A stretch of 64,000 nt of DNA from Siderastrea siderea (GCA_964030785.1 OZ034968.1:51729730-51793729); one strand, 5' to 3'; positions 10,737 to 23,641 are shown, numbered from the stretch's first letter. Notes: generated by a model not told the origin, from the sequence alone. Translations and numbers: made by a program.

Positions 10737-11644
10737 GGTGGTCTTCCACAGGAAAAATGAATTCTTTTAGAACAGAACTTTGTGGGAAACTTCTATCATC
10801 ATTTTATAGGGCTTCACGCCCTGACTTCAATGGGACACTTTTCAGGTCACAGGTCATGATAGTTAACGATTAACTGGCCTCTTAAGTTAGAAAAAGTGAT
10901 GTTCATGGTAACAACGATAACTCACTAATGGACAGTTGGAAAGGAATCAATTCAACTCTAATGTGCAAGATTGAGCAATAAACCTCAAACATAGGTCAGT
11001 TTTCCTTTATTCTATTTTTTATTATGAGTAATAGGACAAAGGATCACTTAATGAGACGTATTTCAAACCTAGATACACTTTGTTAGGTTCATTGCACCAC
11101 GAAAAAGGTGCTTTAGTGTTAATGACAATTTCAGAGCAATAGGTTAAAATGCAAGGGAGATATCATTGTTAAGAGTTCCTTTATTCCAAGAAATTGTGTC
11201 ATTCGAGACAAACGGTCTTTAAGATAAGAGAACGGATTCTAGACAGTTACACCGTCTCTGATTATCCTAAAACTATGGTCAAATTCAAGTTGCCACACTA
11301 AAATACAAGCTAAATGGTATTTTTGTCGGCTAAAACTCGGACCTCAGGACTCTTTCCTCAGTCAGGTGTTTCTGCACAGTAGTACCAGATGTCATTTTAC
11401 TGAGAGGCGGGGGGGGGGGGGGTTGTGTTGTTTTTAATGAGCATTTAATAAAAGTAAACAATTGTTGCTATGGAAAAAGTCACATACTGCCGAATAGATT
11501 TCTTAAATTTCACTGCTTAATGCTGGAAATCGAGTGAGATTATTTCAAGACAGCATTCCCAAGTGTTTAAAGGTTACAATTTTGCCATTTTCAGAAAAGT
11601 GACTTTTGCAACCGAACATCACTTTTTTTTAGTAGAAGACCACC
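10737..11644. mobile_element. Nested TTAA-type non-autonomous element
   Basis: Inverted termini GGTGGTCTTC and GAAGACCACC are bounded by TTAA at 10,733-10,736 and 11,645-11,648. The 908-bp interior has no gene and includes a run of 15 G (11,408-11,422). The TTAA flank points to piggyBac- or Kolobok-type mobilisation. It sits inside the larger 10,166-23,641 element and therefore inserted later. Confidence 0.7.
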
Positions 11645-11794
11645 TTAAAGCTAAATATTTGTGGGTGCCTTCAACTATTTTTTTTAGATATACCGTTCAA
11701 AATGTTATGAATTGCCCTTTTGTTGATGTCACTGGCAATGTTTCATACATCGCACATTAAGATAAAAAACGATTGAACCGAAAATGTTTTCTGG

Positions 11795-13372
11795 GCGGCA
11801 CATTAAAATGTAGATGCAAGGAAAGCTCAGTCTATTGACGCAGATGCCTGGAAGGCACAGTCTTTCGTCGATGGCACAGTGTTTCGATGGTGGCAGTGTA
11901 AATGTGTGATGGAAGGTACATTGAAATGCAGGTGCCAGTGAGGCACAGTCGTTCGTTGATGGCACAGTTAATGTTTGATAGACGGCACATTGTAATGCAG
12001 GTGCCAGTGAGTCACAGTCTTTCAGTGACGACTCATTCTTTCGTTGACCGCACAGTTGATGTCTGATGGACAGGCGCCAGTAAGGCAGTCTTTCGTTGAT
12101 AGCACAGTTAACGTTTGAAGGACGGCACATTCTAATGCAGGTGCCAGTAAGGCACAGTCTTTCCTTGCTGGGACAGTTAATGTTTGATGGAAGGCACATT
12201 GAAACGCAGGTGCCAGTAAGGCACAGTCTTTCGTTGATGGTACATTAATGTTTGAAGGACGGCACATTCTAATGCAGGTGCCAGTAAGGCACAGTCTTTC
12301 CTTGCTGGGACAGTTAATGTTTGATGGAAGGCACATTGAAACGCAGGTGCCAGTAAGGCACAGTCTTTCGTTGATGGTACGTTAATGTTTGGTGGACGGC
12401 ACATTCTAATGCAGGTGCCAGTAAGGCACAGTCTTTCGTTGATGGTACGTTAATGTTTGGTGGACGGCACATTCTAATGCAGGTGCCAGTAAGGCAGTCT
12501 TTCCTTGCTGGGACAGTTAATGTTTGATGGAAGGCACATTGAAACGCAGGTGCCAGTAAGGCACAGTCTTTCATTGATGGTACGTTAATGTTTGAAGGAC
12601 GGCACATTCTAATGCAGGTGCCAGTAAGGCACAGTCTTTCCTTGCTGGGACAGTTAATGTTTGATGGAAGGCACATTGAAACGCAGGTGCCAGTAAGGCA
12701 CAGTCTTTCGTTGATGGTCATTAATGTTTGGTGGACAGCACATTCTAATGCAGGTGCCAGTAAGGCACAGTCTTTCGTTGATGGTATGTTAATGTTTGGT
12801 GGACGGCACATTCTAATGCAGGTGCCAGTTAGGCACAGACTTTCATTGACGGCACATTCTTTCGTTGATGGCACAGTAAATGTCTGATTGACGATATATT
12901 GTAATGCAGGTAGCAGTAAGGCACAGTCTTTCTTGAAAAGCACAATGTTTCGATGGCGGCGGTGTAAATGTCTGGTGGAAGGCACATTATAAGGCAAGTG
13001 CCAACGAGGCACAGTTTTTCGTTGATGGCACAGTTAATATCTGATGGACGGCACATTGAAATGCAGTTGCCAGTAAGGCATAGTCTTTCGTTGATGGTAC
13101 GTTAATGTTTGATGGACGGCACATTCTAATGCAGGTGGCAGTAAGGCACAGTCTTTCTTGAAAAGCACAATGTTTCGATGGCGGCAGTGTAAATGTCTGA
13201 TGGAAGGCACATTATAAGGCAAGTGCCAGCGAGGCACAGTTTTTCGTTGATGGCACAGTTGTTTGATTGACGGCACATTCAAATGCAGGTGCAAGTAAGG
13301 CACATTATTTCCTTGACGGCACAGTTAGTGTCTGATGAACAGCACATTGTAATGCAGGTGCAGGTGTCCACG
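11795..13372. repeat. 68-bp minisatellite with 340-bp higher-order unit
   Basis: About 23 tandem copies of a 68-bp unit containing GCACATT, AATGCAGGTGCCAGTAAGGC and ACAGTCTTTC. Two monomer classes alternate. The class containing CCTTGCTGGGACAG occurs at 12,161, 12,298, 12,501 and 12,638, i.e. at spacings 137, 203 and 137, so a block of five monomers repeats with a 340-bp period. A second, looser block (with TCTTGAAAAGCACAATG) repeats at 225 bp near 12,921 and 13,146. Because 68 is not a multiple of three, the repetitive minus-strand frames change reading phase from unit to unit and are not evidence for a protein. Confidence 0.9.
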
Positions 13373-13399
13373 CAGCATGGGGGTTAAGTCCAAGGACCG

Positions 13400-13415
13400 C
13401 CCCCCCCCCCCCCCC
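13400..13415 (+). repeat. Poly-C run (16)
   Basis: Sixteen consecutive C just beyond the minisatellite. Length is likely variable and sensitive to sequencing error. Confidence 0.8.
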
Positions 13416-14070
13416 GTAGTGTAGCCAAGGGAATTTAACCATAGTTACAAGCATCATCAAAGTCTGCTTTCCCCCTCTATGATTTTGGTGTTATTTCCTT
13501 ATAGTACAAACCACAGGGACTCATTAAGTAATCAAATATCACGTAGATCATTTATTGACAACGTCGTCTATCATAGATAAAAAAACGAAAACAAATTCAA
13601 ATATTGTGATTATAATAATGAGTAAAAAACGTTAACTGCATACCTGCTGGTCAAGTATGTCACCTGACAAACAGTCTTCATGGAGTGCCGTTTATCACCT
13701 CTGTAAGCCTAAAACAAAAAAATGGTTCAATTTAAACAGTGCGAAAATAGTTGAGAGTCATCGAATGCGTAACGCCTGTATCTTATCTGTTACTGTCTCT
13801 TAGTAAACAAGCTCTCAACAAATATGGAAGGAAGCCTAACACGTTTTTAACAACAACCAGCACGAAATTTTATAGACAATTGTGAAGACACCCGTTTCCG
13901 AAAATCGCAACACTCGATTGCATTTTGGCCAATATTCACCGTCTTGTGAACCATTTGAATAAAATGGATCGACAAACACTAAACAAATGAAGGAAGACCG
14001 AGGATGTAGTTCGACTTGCCCTAAACCAAACTTAATTGAATATCACAAACAGCGCAAACATGAGTTCAGA
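13416..14070. other. Spacer between two tandem arrays
   Basis: No gene seen. AT-rich unique-looking sequence inside the 13.5-kb element. Confidence 0.5.
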
Positions 14071-15936
14071 ATCGGCAACAAGGACAAAATAAGTAGGCAA
14101 TTTGTATATTGCAGTCCCGAATCTCAACTCCTTCGACAAAAGCAAAAAGAAAGCATCTCGACTTCTTTTCAGCGTCTTCTCGACGAACAAAACTGAATAA
14201 CACAAACTGCAATTATTGTGTTTCTCACTGGATTATGGTCGCAACACCGGATGCAAGGAGTGCTCACATAAGTTGGCGTCGGCAACCAAGGCAACAAGGA
14301 CAAAATAATTAGGTAATTTGTATATTGCAGTCCTGAATCTCAACTCCTTCGACAAAAGTAGAAAGAAAGCGTCTCAACTTCTTTTCAGTGTCTTCTCGAC
14401 CAACAGAACTGAATAACACAAACTGCAATTGTGTTTCTCACTGGATTATGGTCGCAACACCGGATGCCAGGAGTGCTCACATAAGTTGGCGTCGGCAACC
14501 AAGGCAACAAGGACAAAATAATTAGGCAATTTGTTTATTGCAGTCCCGAATCTCAACTCCTTCGACAAAAGTAAAAAGAAAGCATCTCGACTTCTTTTCG
14601 GTGTCTTCTCGACGAACAGAACTGAATAACGCAAACTGCAATTATTGTGTTTCTCACTGGATTATGGTCGCAACACCGGATGCAAGGAGTGCTCACATAA
14701 GTTGGCGTCGGCAACCAAGGCAACAAGGACAAAATAATTAGGCAATTTGAATATTGCAGTCCCGAATCTCAACTCCTTCGACAAAGTAAAAAGAAAGCAT
14801 CTCAACTTCTTTTCGACGAACAGAACTGAATAACACAAACTGCAATTATTGTGTTTCTCACTGGATTATGGTCGCAACACCGGATGCAAGGAGTGCTCAC
14901 ATAAGTTGGCGTCGGCAACCAAGGCAACAAGAACAAAATAATTAGGCAATTTGTATCTTGCAGTCCTGAATCTCAACTCCTTCGACAAAAGTAAAAAGAA
15001 AGCGTCTCGACTTCTTTTCAGTGTCTTCTCGACGAACAGAACTGAATAACACAAACTGCAATTATTGTGTTTCTCACTGGATTATGGTCGCAACACGGGA
15101 TGTAAGGAGTGCTCACATAAGTTGGCGTCGGCAACTAAGGCAACAAAGACAAAATAATTAGGCAATTTGTATATTGCAGTCCCGAATCTCAACTCCTTCG
15201 ACAAAAGTAAAAAGAAAGCGTCTAGACTTCTTTTCAGTGTCTTCTCGACGAACAGAAGTGAATAACACCAGCTGCAATTATTGTGTTTCTCACTGGATTA
15301 TGGTCGCAACACCGGATGCAAGGAGTGCTCACATAAGTTGGCGTCGGCAACCAAGGCAACAAGGACAAAATAATTAGGCAATTTGTATATTGCAGTCCCG
15401 AATTTCAACTCCTTCAACAAAAGTGAAAAGAAAGCATCTCGACTTCTTTTCAGTGTCTTCTCGACGAACAGAACTGAATAACACAAACTGCAATAATATT
15501 GTTTCTCACTGGATTATGGTCGCAACACCGGATGCAAAGAGTGCTCACATAAGTTGGCGTGGGCAACCAAGGCAATAAGGACAAAATAAATAGGTAATTT
15601 GTATATTGCAGTTCCGAATCTCAACTCTTTCAACAAAAGTAAAAAGAAAGCATCTCGACTTCTTTTCAGTGTCTTCTCGACAAACAGAACTGAATAACGC
15701 AAACTGCAATTATTGTGTTTCTCACTGGATTATGGTCGCAACACCGGATGCAAGGAGTGCTCACATAAGTTGGCATCGGCAACCAAGGCAACAAGGACAA
15801 AATAATTAGGCAATTTGTATCTTGCAGTCCTGAATCTCGACTTCTTCGTCAATAGCGAAAAGAAAGCATCTCTACTTCTTCTCGACGAACAAAACTGAAT
15901 AAAAAAAGCTGCAATGTTTGTGTTTCTTATTAGAAT
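14071..15936. repeat. 216-bp tandem array, about 8.6 units
   Basis: The anchor GATTATGGTCGCAACA recurs at 14,231, 14,444, 14,660, 14,864, 15,080, 15,296, 15,512 and 15,728. Spacing is 216 bp apart from one 213-bp and one 204-bp unit. The period is 72 codons, so each unit shows the same 62-67-codon open frame on both strands, each closed by a stop within the unit (for example TAATTAGG). A continuous repeat protein is therefore impossible. Units are roughly 90-97% alike by eye, implying recent homogenisation. Confidence 0.9.
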
Positions 15937-18729
15937 ATGCCATTTTGTTCTAAGAAACAAAAGTAGATATTGAAACGAAGGTTTTCCCAATCGAGTAATG
16001 TAGTTCGAAAAATAAAGACTGGCTAGGGTCGGAAGTTCTGCTCGACTTTGTTGTTCCATTATGTGCGTTTAGCAGCAGACACCGACTGCATACAAAGTTA
16101 ACATAATGAAGTTGTGGGTGACAATTCAGGTGAGAGTCACTATCACTCTCGCAATATGCTAATACTACAAGTAAATACCCGCAAAAGCCCCAATAAGAAA
16201 CTCTTAATCGCATTGTTTTTCATAAAACTGCATGTCAAACACTTTATCCACCTGTTAGCTGGAAACAGGGTGGAAGTAAAGCACCTTACAATTGATGAGT
16301 TATGATGCTACAGACAGCTGTACCTAGTATATGGTACAAATCAAACACATCAAAACACACTTACAACACGAAACCAATCCCAATGCTCTTAACTTTGAAA
16401 AGGTTTAAATAACAATACCTTGTACACTACTCCATTGTGCTGCATATAGTGTGATGGGCAAGGACGGAAAAAGATAATTAAAAATTATGTTGTAATGTTA
16501 TGCGATAATACAGGAATGCGAAAACAACATTTTATTTGAGAGGGGTAGCAGAGGGGAGTGAGGTTTGCGCGTGCAAATTTTTTTTTTGTGAACACAACAA
16601 TTGTCTTCCCGTAAGTTAGGCAGGAACTTAATTCTTGTAAGCCAACTCATCCATCGTTTCTCCCCTCAGAAATACCCCTCATAAATAAAATGGTTCACCC
16701 TTAGTATTTCGGGAACCAAGAAAATCGTTGGCCATTTCTCTGGTAACCCGTCTGACAAGGCATGACATGGCTGATGGCACCCGCTAGCTGCAAGGGAAAT
16801 CTAAAACCGATAAGCAAATTATGTAAAAATAATACTGTAGTACAAAGGTTGGAATTTAAAGAAAAATAATTATTCACATTCTTAGGAATTGTTTTTCATG
16901 TATGGTTTTCTCACATGGATCTGTTCAAGAATAAGAGGTTTTGCTTTAAGATAGTTCGCGAAATACAGCTATGCCTAGACGGAAGAGACGTTACAGGAGA
17001 GTGGAACTCTCATGCGCTCAGCGACTCGTGTGGTCACACGCTTCTCTCGAAGACAGAAGCCTTTGTCATAAGCGTCTAGTCAAGCAGTACCATGTCCTTA
17101 TGATAAGACAACTGATAAGAAATATTCAATGATCCACAATTTTTATCTTTCATGAGGAAGACTTTAAAGCGTTGAGCTCCTGACAACTTGAGGAAGCTAA
17201 GGGATGTAACGTTACGGGCCGATTACATGACGCGGGAAAGCCTGGTTAGCCGAGCTGGCTAGCTCTGCCGAGATGACTAATTAGCCCAGTATTACATGGG
17301 GTGAGCCAGCCCACGGCCTGATTTTAGAGGTTGTCGTGTGGAAAGATGGTTAACTCAAAGGGAATGAACTGAGTGATTTTACTTTTGCTAATCCATTATT
17401 TTGGTGTATTATTTTCAGTTTTATGTAGCTTTATGGCCTTACGGTTTGCGAAATATTGACCTTCCTGGTGCTCCATTTTGCTCTGAAGCGAAATTTAGTG
17501 ATGAAAAAGTGTTGGCCCGGTCCGGGAAATCGCGATTCTACATGGTAAATTTTCAGCCCGTCTAGCCGGGATCCCGGTATCGCGATATCAGGATTCCAGC
17601 TGGCCGGGCTGAGATTTTTCGAGGTAATCGCGAAGTTGAGTTTTATTGTGTTTAACAGACGTGCCGAGATCCCGGCAAACCATGCCAGCCCGGCCCCTTA
17701 GAAAAGATTTTTTCTTTTGGAGGGGGGGGGGGAAGTACAGAAAAAATCGTGCAAGGGAAAATTTAGAATAAATTGAGTGAAAAAAATTCATGGACAGCGA
17801 GTAGCCTCGAAAAAAAGGCTCTTGAATACCCAAAAATATATATTCCTATAAGGGAAATGTTAGCGAAAAACATTCGTGCAGCTCGAAATTCCCCCCCCCT
17901 CATTACTTTTGTAATGGTCCATCTCTTAGCAGGCTGTGGAGAGGGCCTGACCTTTTGTGTTTCTCTGTCAAGTCTGCGGTCTTTTATCCGCGATTAACAT
18001 GATTTTGCCGACAATAGTGTCAAATGTTCAATTGCCGCCACGTCCAAGCATAAGAAAATACACGACCTTGTCCAGTCATAAAAATTAACTGTTATACAAT
18101 TGAATCATGTTTGCGAGCACATTCGATCAATTAGATGCAAGAAGACGAGGAATAATGTGAGATTATGTTTGACAAATTATAACAGCGGAAATTGTGGGCG
18201 TGCGATGGTTTCGTCCCACAAAATGCCATGTCAATCACAAAGCGAGTCAGCCTGGCGAGTAAGGTTCCGTCGTCGCCAACAATTGACAGACGAATAGTTC
18301 CTGCAAATTTCATTTTCCAAAACACGTTTGGCAGAAAAAAAATGATCAAAACAATCAAATAATAAATTCAGGCAGGTTTCTGTGCTGACATTATCGGATT
18401 TCGGGACACATACATACACTACAAGAGCATGTTCAGAGAAAACAATTACAGGATTGAAATCAACTGTACGTCCACAGTAATTGGGTTTAGAAAGTTTAAT
18501 GTCGATGACATTTTCTGTGAAAGTGACTGGTTTCTACTTCCTTTAACACATTTCCAACAGCGTGCGAAATAACGAGGACAAAAGGATTATAATCTCAAAA
18601 GCTAAAGACAACGCCTCGCGAGTGTCCAGTAATTTCCCGTCAAATTCACATCGGCGAGGGTAAATTCATAACTCGTAGAAAAAAATAGTTCAGTGTGAGC
18701 ACAGAATGAAAAGAGAGTGACTACACATA
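15937..18729. other. Interior of the 13.5-kb element, no gene
   Basis: No supportable gene. Around 17,210-17,700 the sequence is locally GC-rich, with self-complementary blocks such as GGGATCCCGG, GAGATCCCGG and AGCTGGCCGGGCTG. It looks like an old fold-back repeat. G-, C- and A-runs occur near 17,720-17,900. Confidence 0.5.
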
Positions 18730-21700
18730 ACCGTAATCTAGTTACATTACTGTAATCTAGTTACATCACCGTAATCTAATTACATTACCGTAATCTAGTT
18801 ACATCACTGTTACTTTTAAAATGACTAATTGGCGGCTTCGAAGGTACATTTGTACACAACTGACTCAAAAAGTCTGAAAATTTTAACCAAACGAAAATTA
18901 GCGCGTTGAACAACAAACAACAATTGAGAAATGCCACACCATTTTCCACGTAATGTTTGTCCATTTGAGCGGAGCGTCAACAATGTTTTTGAAGTAAGTC
19001 AGCATTGCATGGCAATCTATAGACGAGATAGACAACGAACAGCAGTCTCTCTTTCCGTTCAGGGATGGTCGATGCGCGAGCGAAAAGAACACACGAGCGG
19101 GCGCGAAAAATCACCTTCTGCGTGTGAACGCAACGCGCGTGTCGGTTATCATAGTGAGCTGATGGTTCTGATGGTTTCATTTCGCCAGACTTTTCGCAAA
19201 CACATAGGGAAATGTCGCTGCACCTTAAACATTACTTAGGTTTTCAATTGAGCGTAAAGTTGAGAATTTATTTAGATTTGTTGTGTTACTAAATATCAGT
19301 CAAAGTAGGCGTTGCCTGTACGCAGCCGCCTACTATTACTACTGAAGATTCGGATCAACGGATCAACACTTTTTTAAAAAAGACAAAGTCCATTTTTTTT
19401 TCCGCTTAGAGACTTTGAGTACTGAGCGCCGAGAACGGAGGTACCGCGTTCCCTCAAATCATGATGAAATCAGCCCAACAGAAAATTTGGGTGACATGAT
19501 CTGGCTTATTTTTTCTTTTGACACATTTCCAGTTGCGTAAAAAAAGCTGAAACGGGCATTTATTTACACAACGCCTGGCAAGTGCAGTTTTCTATAATTT
19601 CCAGTCACTCATTTTAGCGAAGGTACAATTAATAACGCATGCCGCACATATGAGGAAACTTTCTCAACTGTTCTGAACTGTGCATTCTCTGCATTCTGCT
19701 GTACAAATAAGCTTATTACCACCCATCACAGATATTAGGTTCGGACTTACGGAATAATTGTAGTGTCGATTTAACACACTCTTACATTGTACACAGCCCG
19801 CAAAGCTGCCCCAACAACGGTGTCAACAAGAAAGTAAAATCTTGAACCAAATGAAAATCAGCGAGTGGGGCAAACAAATATTAACCAACAGACAAGTTTT
19901 CTGCTGGTTTTTACATGACGTCATCAAATGTTAAAATCATAAATCGCGAGGCCTTCTGATTTTATATCCCCACTTAGTTAAAGATGTCTTAAAATTTTGT
20001 CTTTTCACCAGTTTCCAGTCGGGTAGCGTCCTTCATTTTGAAAATTCAGCATCTTGAATTTCTGGCTCTTCACCCTACGTGACACCAACATAGCATCCGT
20101 GACAGAGGGCTTTCTGTTATGCAAGAAAGGAATCTCCTGTGGTGTTTTGATTTTTTGTATTGAGTGGCTCAGTCCGGCCTTCCGGCCAGCGTTGTGCGGA
20201 AATCAACGACAAGGTGTCAATTTCGCCAATTTTTCGCAAACAGCGCAAACATCTAAATCATATTGTAGCACCTCTAAACATTACTTAGGTATTGAATTCA
20301 GCGAAAAGATGAGATTTGATTGACATTTCTTAAGATGCACATGTGAAACTCCCTTTTGAATAACATCCCGCTTTTGATCCCATCCAAAGCCACCCGCTCA
20401 CTTCGGAAAATTGAACGGGAGAGAAGAGCGAATGGTGGTACTCAAAAGGGCCATAAATAAACCGCTAGAATCAGTTCATTGTTTATTACCCAACAGAAAA
20501 CTGAGACTCTTTCTTTTCTTGCTAGAGTGCAGACAATTTCTGATAGAATATCTGGTTGCTGATTCCTTTGACACATTTCCAACAATGAAAACAAAAAGGG
20601 CATTCATGAACGAACACCACACCTCGCGAGTATTTCATGAGTTCCAGCGAAGATAAAAGAGGGACAGTCCACAAAAAGATTACGCGATAACGAGAAAAAT
20701 AACCAACATTTGTCCATTGCTGAAAATAAAAAGCAAGACCATATTCCCTGCACTGTTTGTCTCCCGCCAGTATTGCACGGAAATCAACGATGGTGGTTCC
20801 GATTCGGCGGCTTTCTATGATTTCTCGCAGACATCTAAAAGTTATTGGTTGTGTACTTGCATATAAAGTTACACTGAAGAAAACAGCGATGTTTAATTTT
20901 TACTAGGTTTTGAAAAATTGAGCAGTGCCGAGATTACAAGTTTTGAACCAGAATACCATAGACACGTAACATATACCAGGTTCGCTCAGACAATTTAGGA
21001 ATCAAAAATCGACCAAACAGAATATTTTGTGACATTATCTGGTTTTCATTCCTAGACTAACAGTGTGAAAAACAAATGCTGGTTTTCACGTGACGTCATG
21101 AAATTCTAAAATCATAAATCGCAAGGTCTTCTGATTTTATATCCCCACCAGCTTGAATATGACTTAAAATATATGTTTTCACATGTTTCCAGCCTGGTAT
21201 CGTCTTTCATTTTTAAAATGCAGCATTTTAAGTTTCTGGATATATACCCTTCCCCATGACACCAACTTGACACCAGTGACACCAGCGTCCATGACAAAGC
21301 TTTCTCTTGTGACAGAAAGGACTTTCTATGTGATTTTTAGCAGTTCGGACGGAAATTAATGTAAATGTATAGTAATTCACTTGAAGAACAGAAGTGAATT
21401 CAAGATGTTTTAACCGATTTCCGGCCGCCATGCCCGGGCCGTCATGTGCCCCTCGGAAGGACACCAACATGGCCTTTCCATGCTGAGCTCACTAAATTTC
21501 AGTCAAACATTTTGGCAAAAAAATCTGCAACGGAATACCTTACAGATCTGAGGCTCAGCAGAGTTGTTTATTTCTTAATCTTTTCAAATTCTTGGCTCCC
21601 TCCATCAACTGGTTTCGATTGTATTATTTTATGGTGTGGCGGTGAAAACCAAAAATTGAAAGAAAAAGGGCATCCATGAACAGCATGAATGCCAGTGAAC

Positions 21701-22100
21701 ACAACGCCTTGCATGCGAGGACTCTATAATTTCCAGTCAAATTTACACCAGAGAGGATGAAATTCCAACTGATGAATGTTATAGAAAATAAAACACGTTC
21801 AGCAAAACAAGTGTATGGAAGGTGAATACGCAGTGCGTTTACAGAAACTTGGCCATCACAAGTTTAATCTAGCTGGTCATGAGAAAACACGTATTAACTA
21901 TTTGGTTCAAATTGACTACGTGCCCTCATACACAGCAGGCCTATGTAAAGAAGCTACTAGCCTGAAGCTACCCTTTCAACAAAGCGAGTAGATTTTAAAA
22001 ACATAAACATACGTTTTTCTGTTCCTCGAAAAAATACCAGACCAGTTTTCACGTGTTCGCCTATTTGAGGGGTGCATCAATAATGCTACTCCATGCCAGT
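18500..22100. repeat. Degenerate ~1-kb tandem repeat, about four copies
   Basis: Diverged anchor segments recur in the same order. ACAACGCCTCGCGAGTG-type segments before AATTTCC lie at about 18,610, 19,570, 20,617 and 21,698. ACACATTTCCA-type segments lie at about 18,545, 19,522 and 20,572. CCTTCTGATTTTATATCCCC-type segments lie at about 19,950 and 21,126. Spacings range from 960 to 1180 bp, so indels are common. I read this as an old long-period tandem array. A dot plot would settle copy number and limits. Confidence 0.55.
18730..18805. repeat. 19-bp tandem repeat x4
   Basis: Four units of the form ACYGTAATCTARTTACATY, with periods of exactly 19 bp. Each unit includes the near-palindrome GTAATCTAGTTAC. 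Confidence 0.85.
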
Positions 22101-23444
22101 AACTCGCTCAGTAGCTCGTTTTGAGTGGTTGATTTTCAAAACGTTCGGCATCTGTTGCCAATTGACAATTTATCTTATGCACATTTTCACTTTCAAAGTG
22201 AAAAAACACGAATTGTACTACAGAAATATCTTAATTCAACCACACATAAACTCTGTGTGTATGAAGATAAGTTCGTACAGACCAAACCATATGAATTACC
22301 TTTATTTGAAAATGGAAGCATTTTGGATTGCAAACATTTGTTCTTGGTTTCGTTAAGCCAGCTGCAAACAAGACACCAGTAAACAAGAACTAAGCGCACA
22401 TCAATCAGTAGGCATTTACGTTTGATTTGAATAAACCATTGAAAAAACATCAACAAATCCGTTGATTTCATCAATTTGATTCTGCGAGCTATGAACGGAA
22501 ATTCTGTAGTCTACGTGAAACAATTACTGGACATTAAGTCACCAAGTAGAAGCTCCCTAAACACGGGGTGGATGATCCACAGTTGGTCATTTAAAAGTAC
22601 CAGATTTGCTGGATCATAATAAACACCAATTTTTAAATCACAGAAAACTTGAAATTGCTAGAATTCCTGGACACTATTTCTTTGAGATAACTTATTCAAA
22701 TTCAAGTATGTAAAAATTGAGATAGATTACATTTTTTTAGTGGTACTTCAAATCGGTCTTGGAATGTGGTTGACCTACTATCGCAAAATAAACTATATTC
22801 TGGGGTAAATATCAGAGATCTAGAAAGTCAGGCTTACCTCTGCGTCCACAGCTCGATCAACCAGAATTATAAACGACAAAAACACGATTTCATCCTGCCA
22901 AACAAAATAAATAGAAAAAAGGACTAAATTAATGAAGTCTGATGAATGAAGCTATTGGAAGAAGAAAAAAGCAAGGAAGAATCTGAAGAATAAGTGAAAT
23001 TACTTCTCACCAAAACAACTCCAAATGTTGCCGAAAGCGGCGTCGGCACTCTCTTGCGTCTCTCTTCTCCAAGACAAAGCAAATACCTGGAACGAAAATG
23101 ATAGCCACAATTACAAATCAGCAAGGCTTATTAAAAATGTTCGAAATCAAGAAATGTGGAGAAATAAGAAAGCAAAACAAGGTAAATAGATGGACATACC
23201 TCTCACACTTTAACGGTCAGAACACCACACCAAACTTTCACTGTGCGCACTGAGCTGCAGTGATGTTGAAAACCGCGTACCGACAAACGAATGTGTCTGT
23301 TAATACTCAAATTTACAGAACACTGATAACAGCTGAAAACTAGATTGCGTGACAAGCTCAAACAGGGAGCAAAATTGACTTAATGAACTTCCTGAACTGA
23401 CAACAAAACAAACATCTCATGCCTGCCTTAAAGCTCTTCGATCC
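22101..23444. other. Interior of the 13.5-kb element, no gene
   Basis: No supportable coding sequence. Overlapping frames of up to 93 codons near 22,093-22,474 occur on both strands without motifs. Confidence 0.5.
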
Positions 23445-23641
23445 CGGGGCTCTTTCACCCAGCCAGCACACTAAAAAAAAATCCCCAGCAAGGTTTTTTG
23501 AAAATTAAACTCCCAGCAAAGGATTTATTTCATTACGAATTTTGCCAGCCAGTTCAACTCCAGGTTTCCGGATTTCCCAGCCAGATTGATTAAAGACCGT
23601 GGAGCGGTTTTCTTGCGGAGCGGTTTTGTTGGGTACTCCTG

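Larger units (their letters stand above)
10166..23641. mobile_element. 13.5-kb repeat-stuffed element, 6-bp TSD
   Basis: The left end reads CAGGAGTACCCAAC and the right end is its exact reverse complement, GTTGGGTACTCCTG. TTTAAT flanks both. Subterminal regions each carry three CCAGCCAG motifs (left near 10,320-10,440; right near 23,450-23,590), possibly transposase-binding sites. The motifs lie in the same top-strand orientation at both ends. The body contains no recognisable gene. It holds a nested TTAA-type MITE, a 68-bp minisatellite, a 216-bp array, a 19-bp repeat and a degenerate ~1-kb array. Six-bp duplications are known for Polinton/Maverick and Dada elements among others. Without coding sequence the superfamily stays open. 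It is non-autonomous as it stands. Confidence 0.75.

Noticed and set aside
11729..13303. Cys-rich repetitive minus-strand frames of up to 232 codons in the minisatellite
   Set aside because: The 68-bp period is not divisible by three, so the same DNA is read in all three phases; the frames are by-products of a stop-poor repeat.
14109..16059. Repeated 62-67-codon frames on both strands of the 216-bp array
   Set aside because: Each is closed by a stop inside its own unit and the period simply happens to be 72 codons; no motif or start context supports translation.
22093..22474. Three overlapping frames of 85-93 codons on both strands
   Set aside because: No motifs, both strands open at once, and located in the gene-less interior of the 13.5-kb element.
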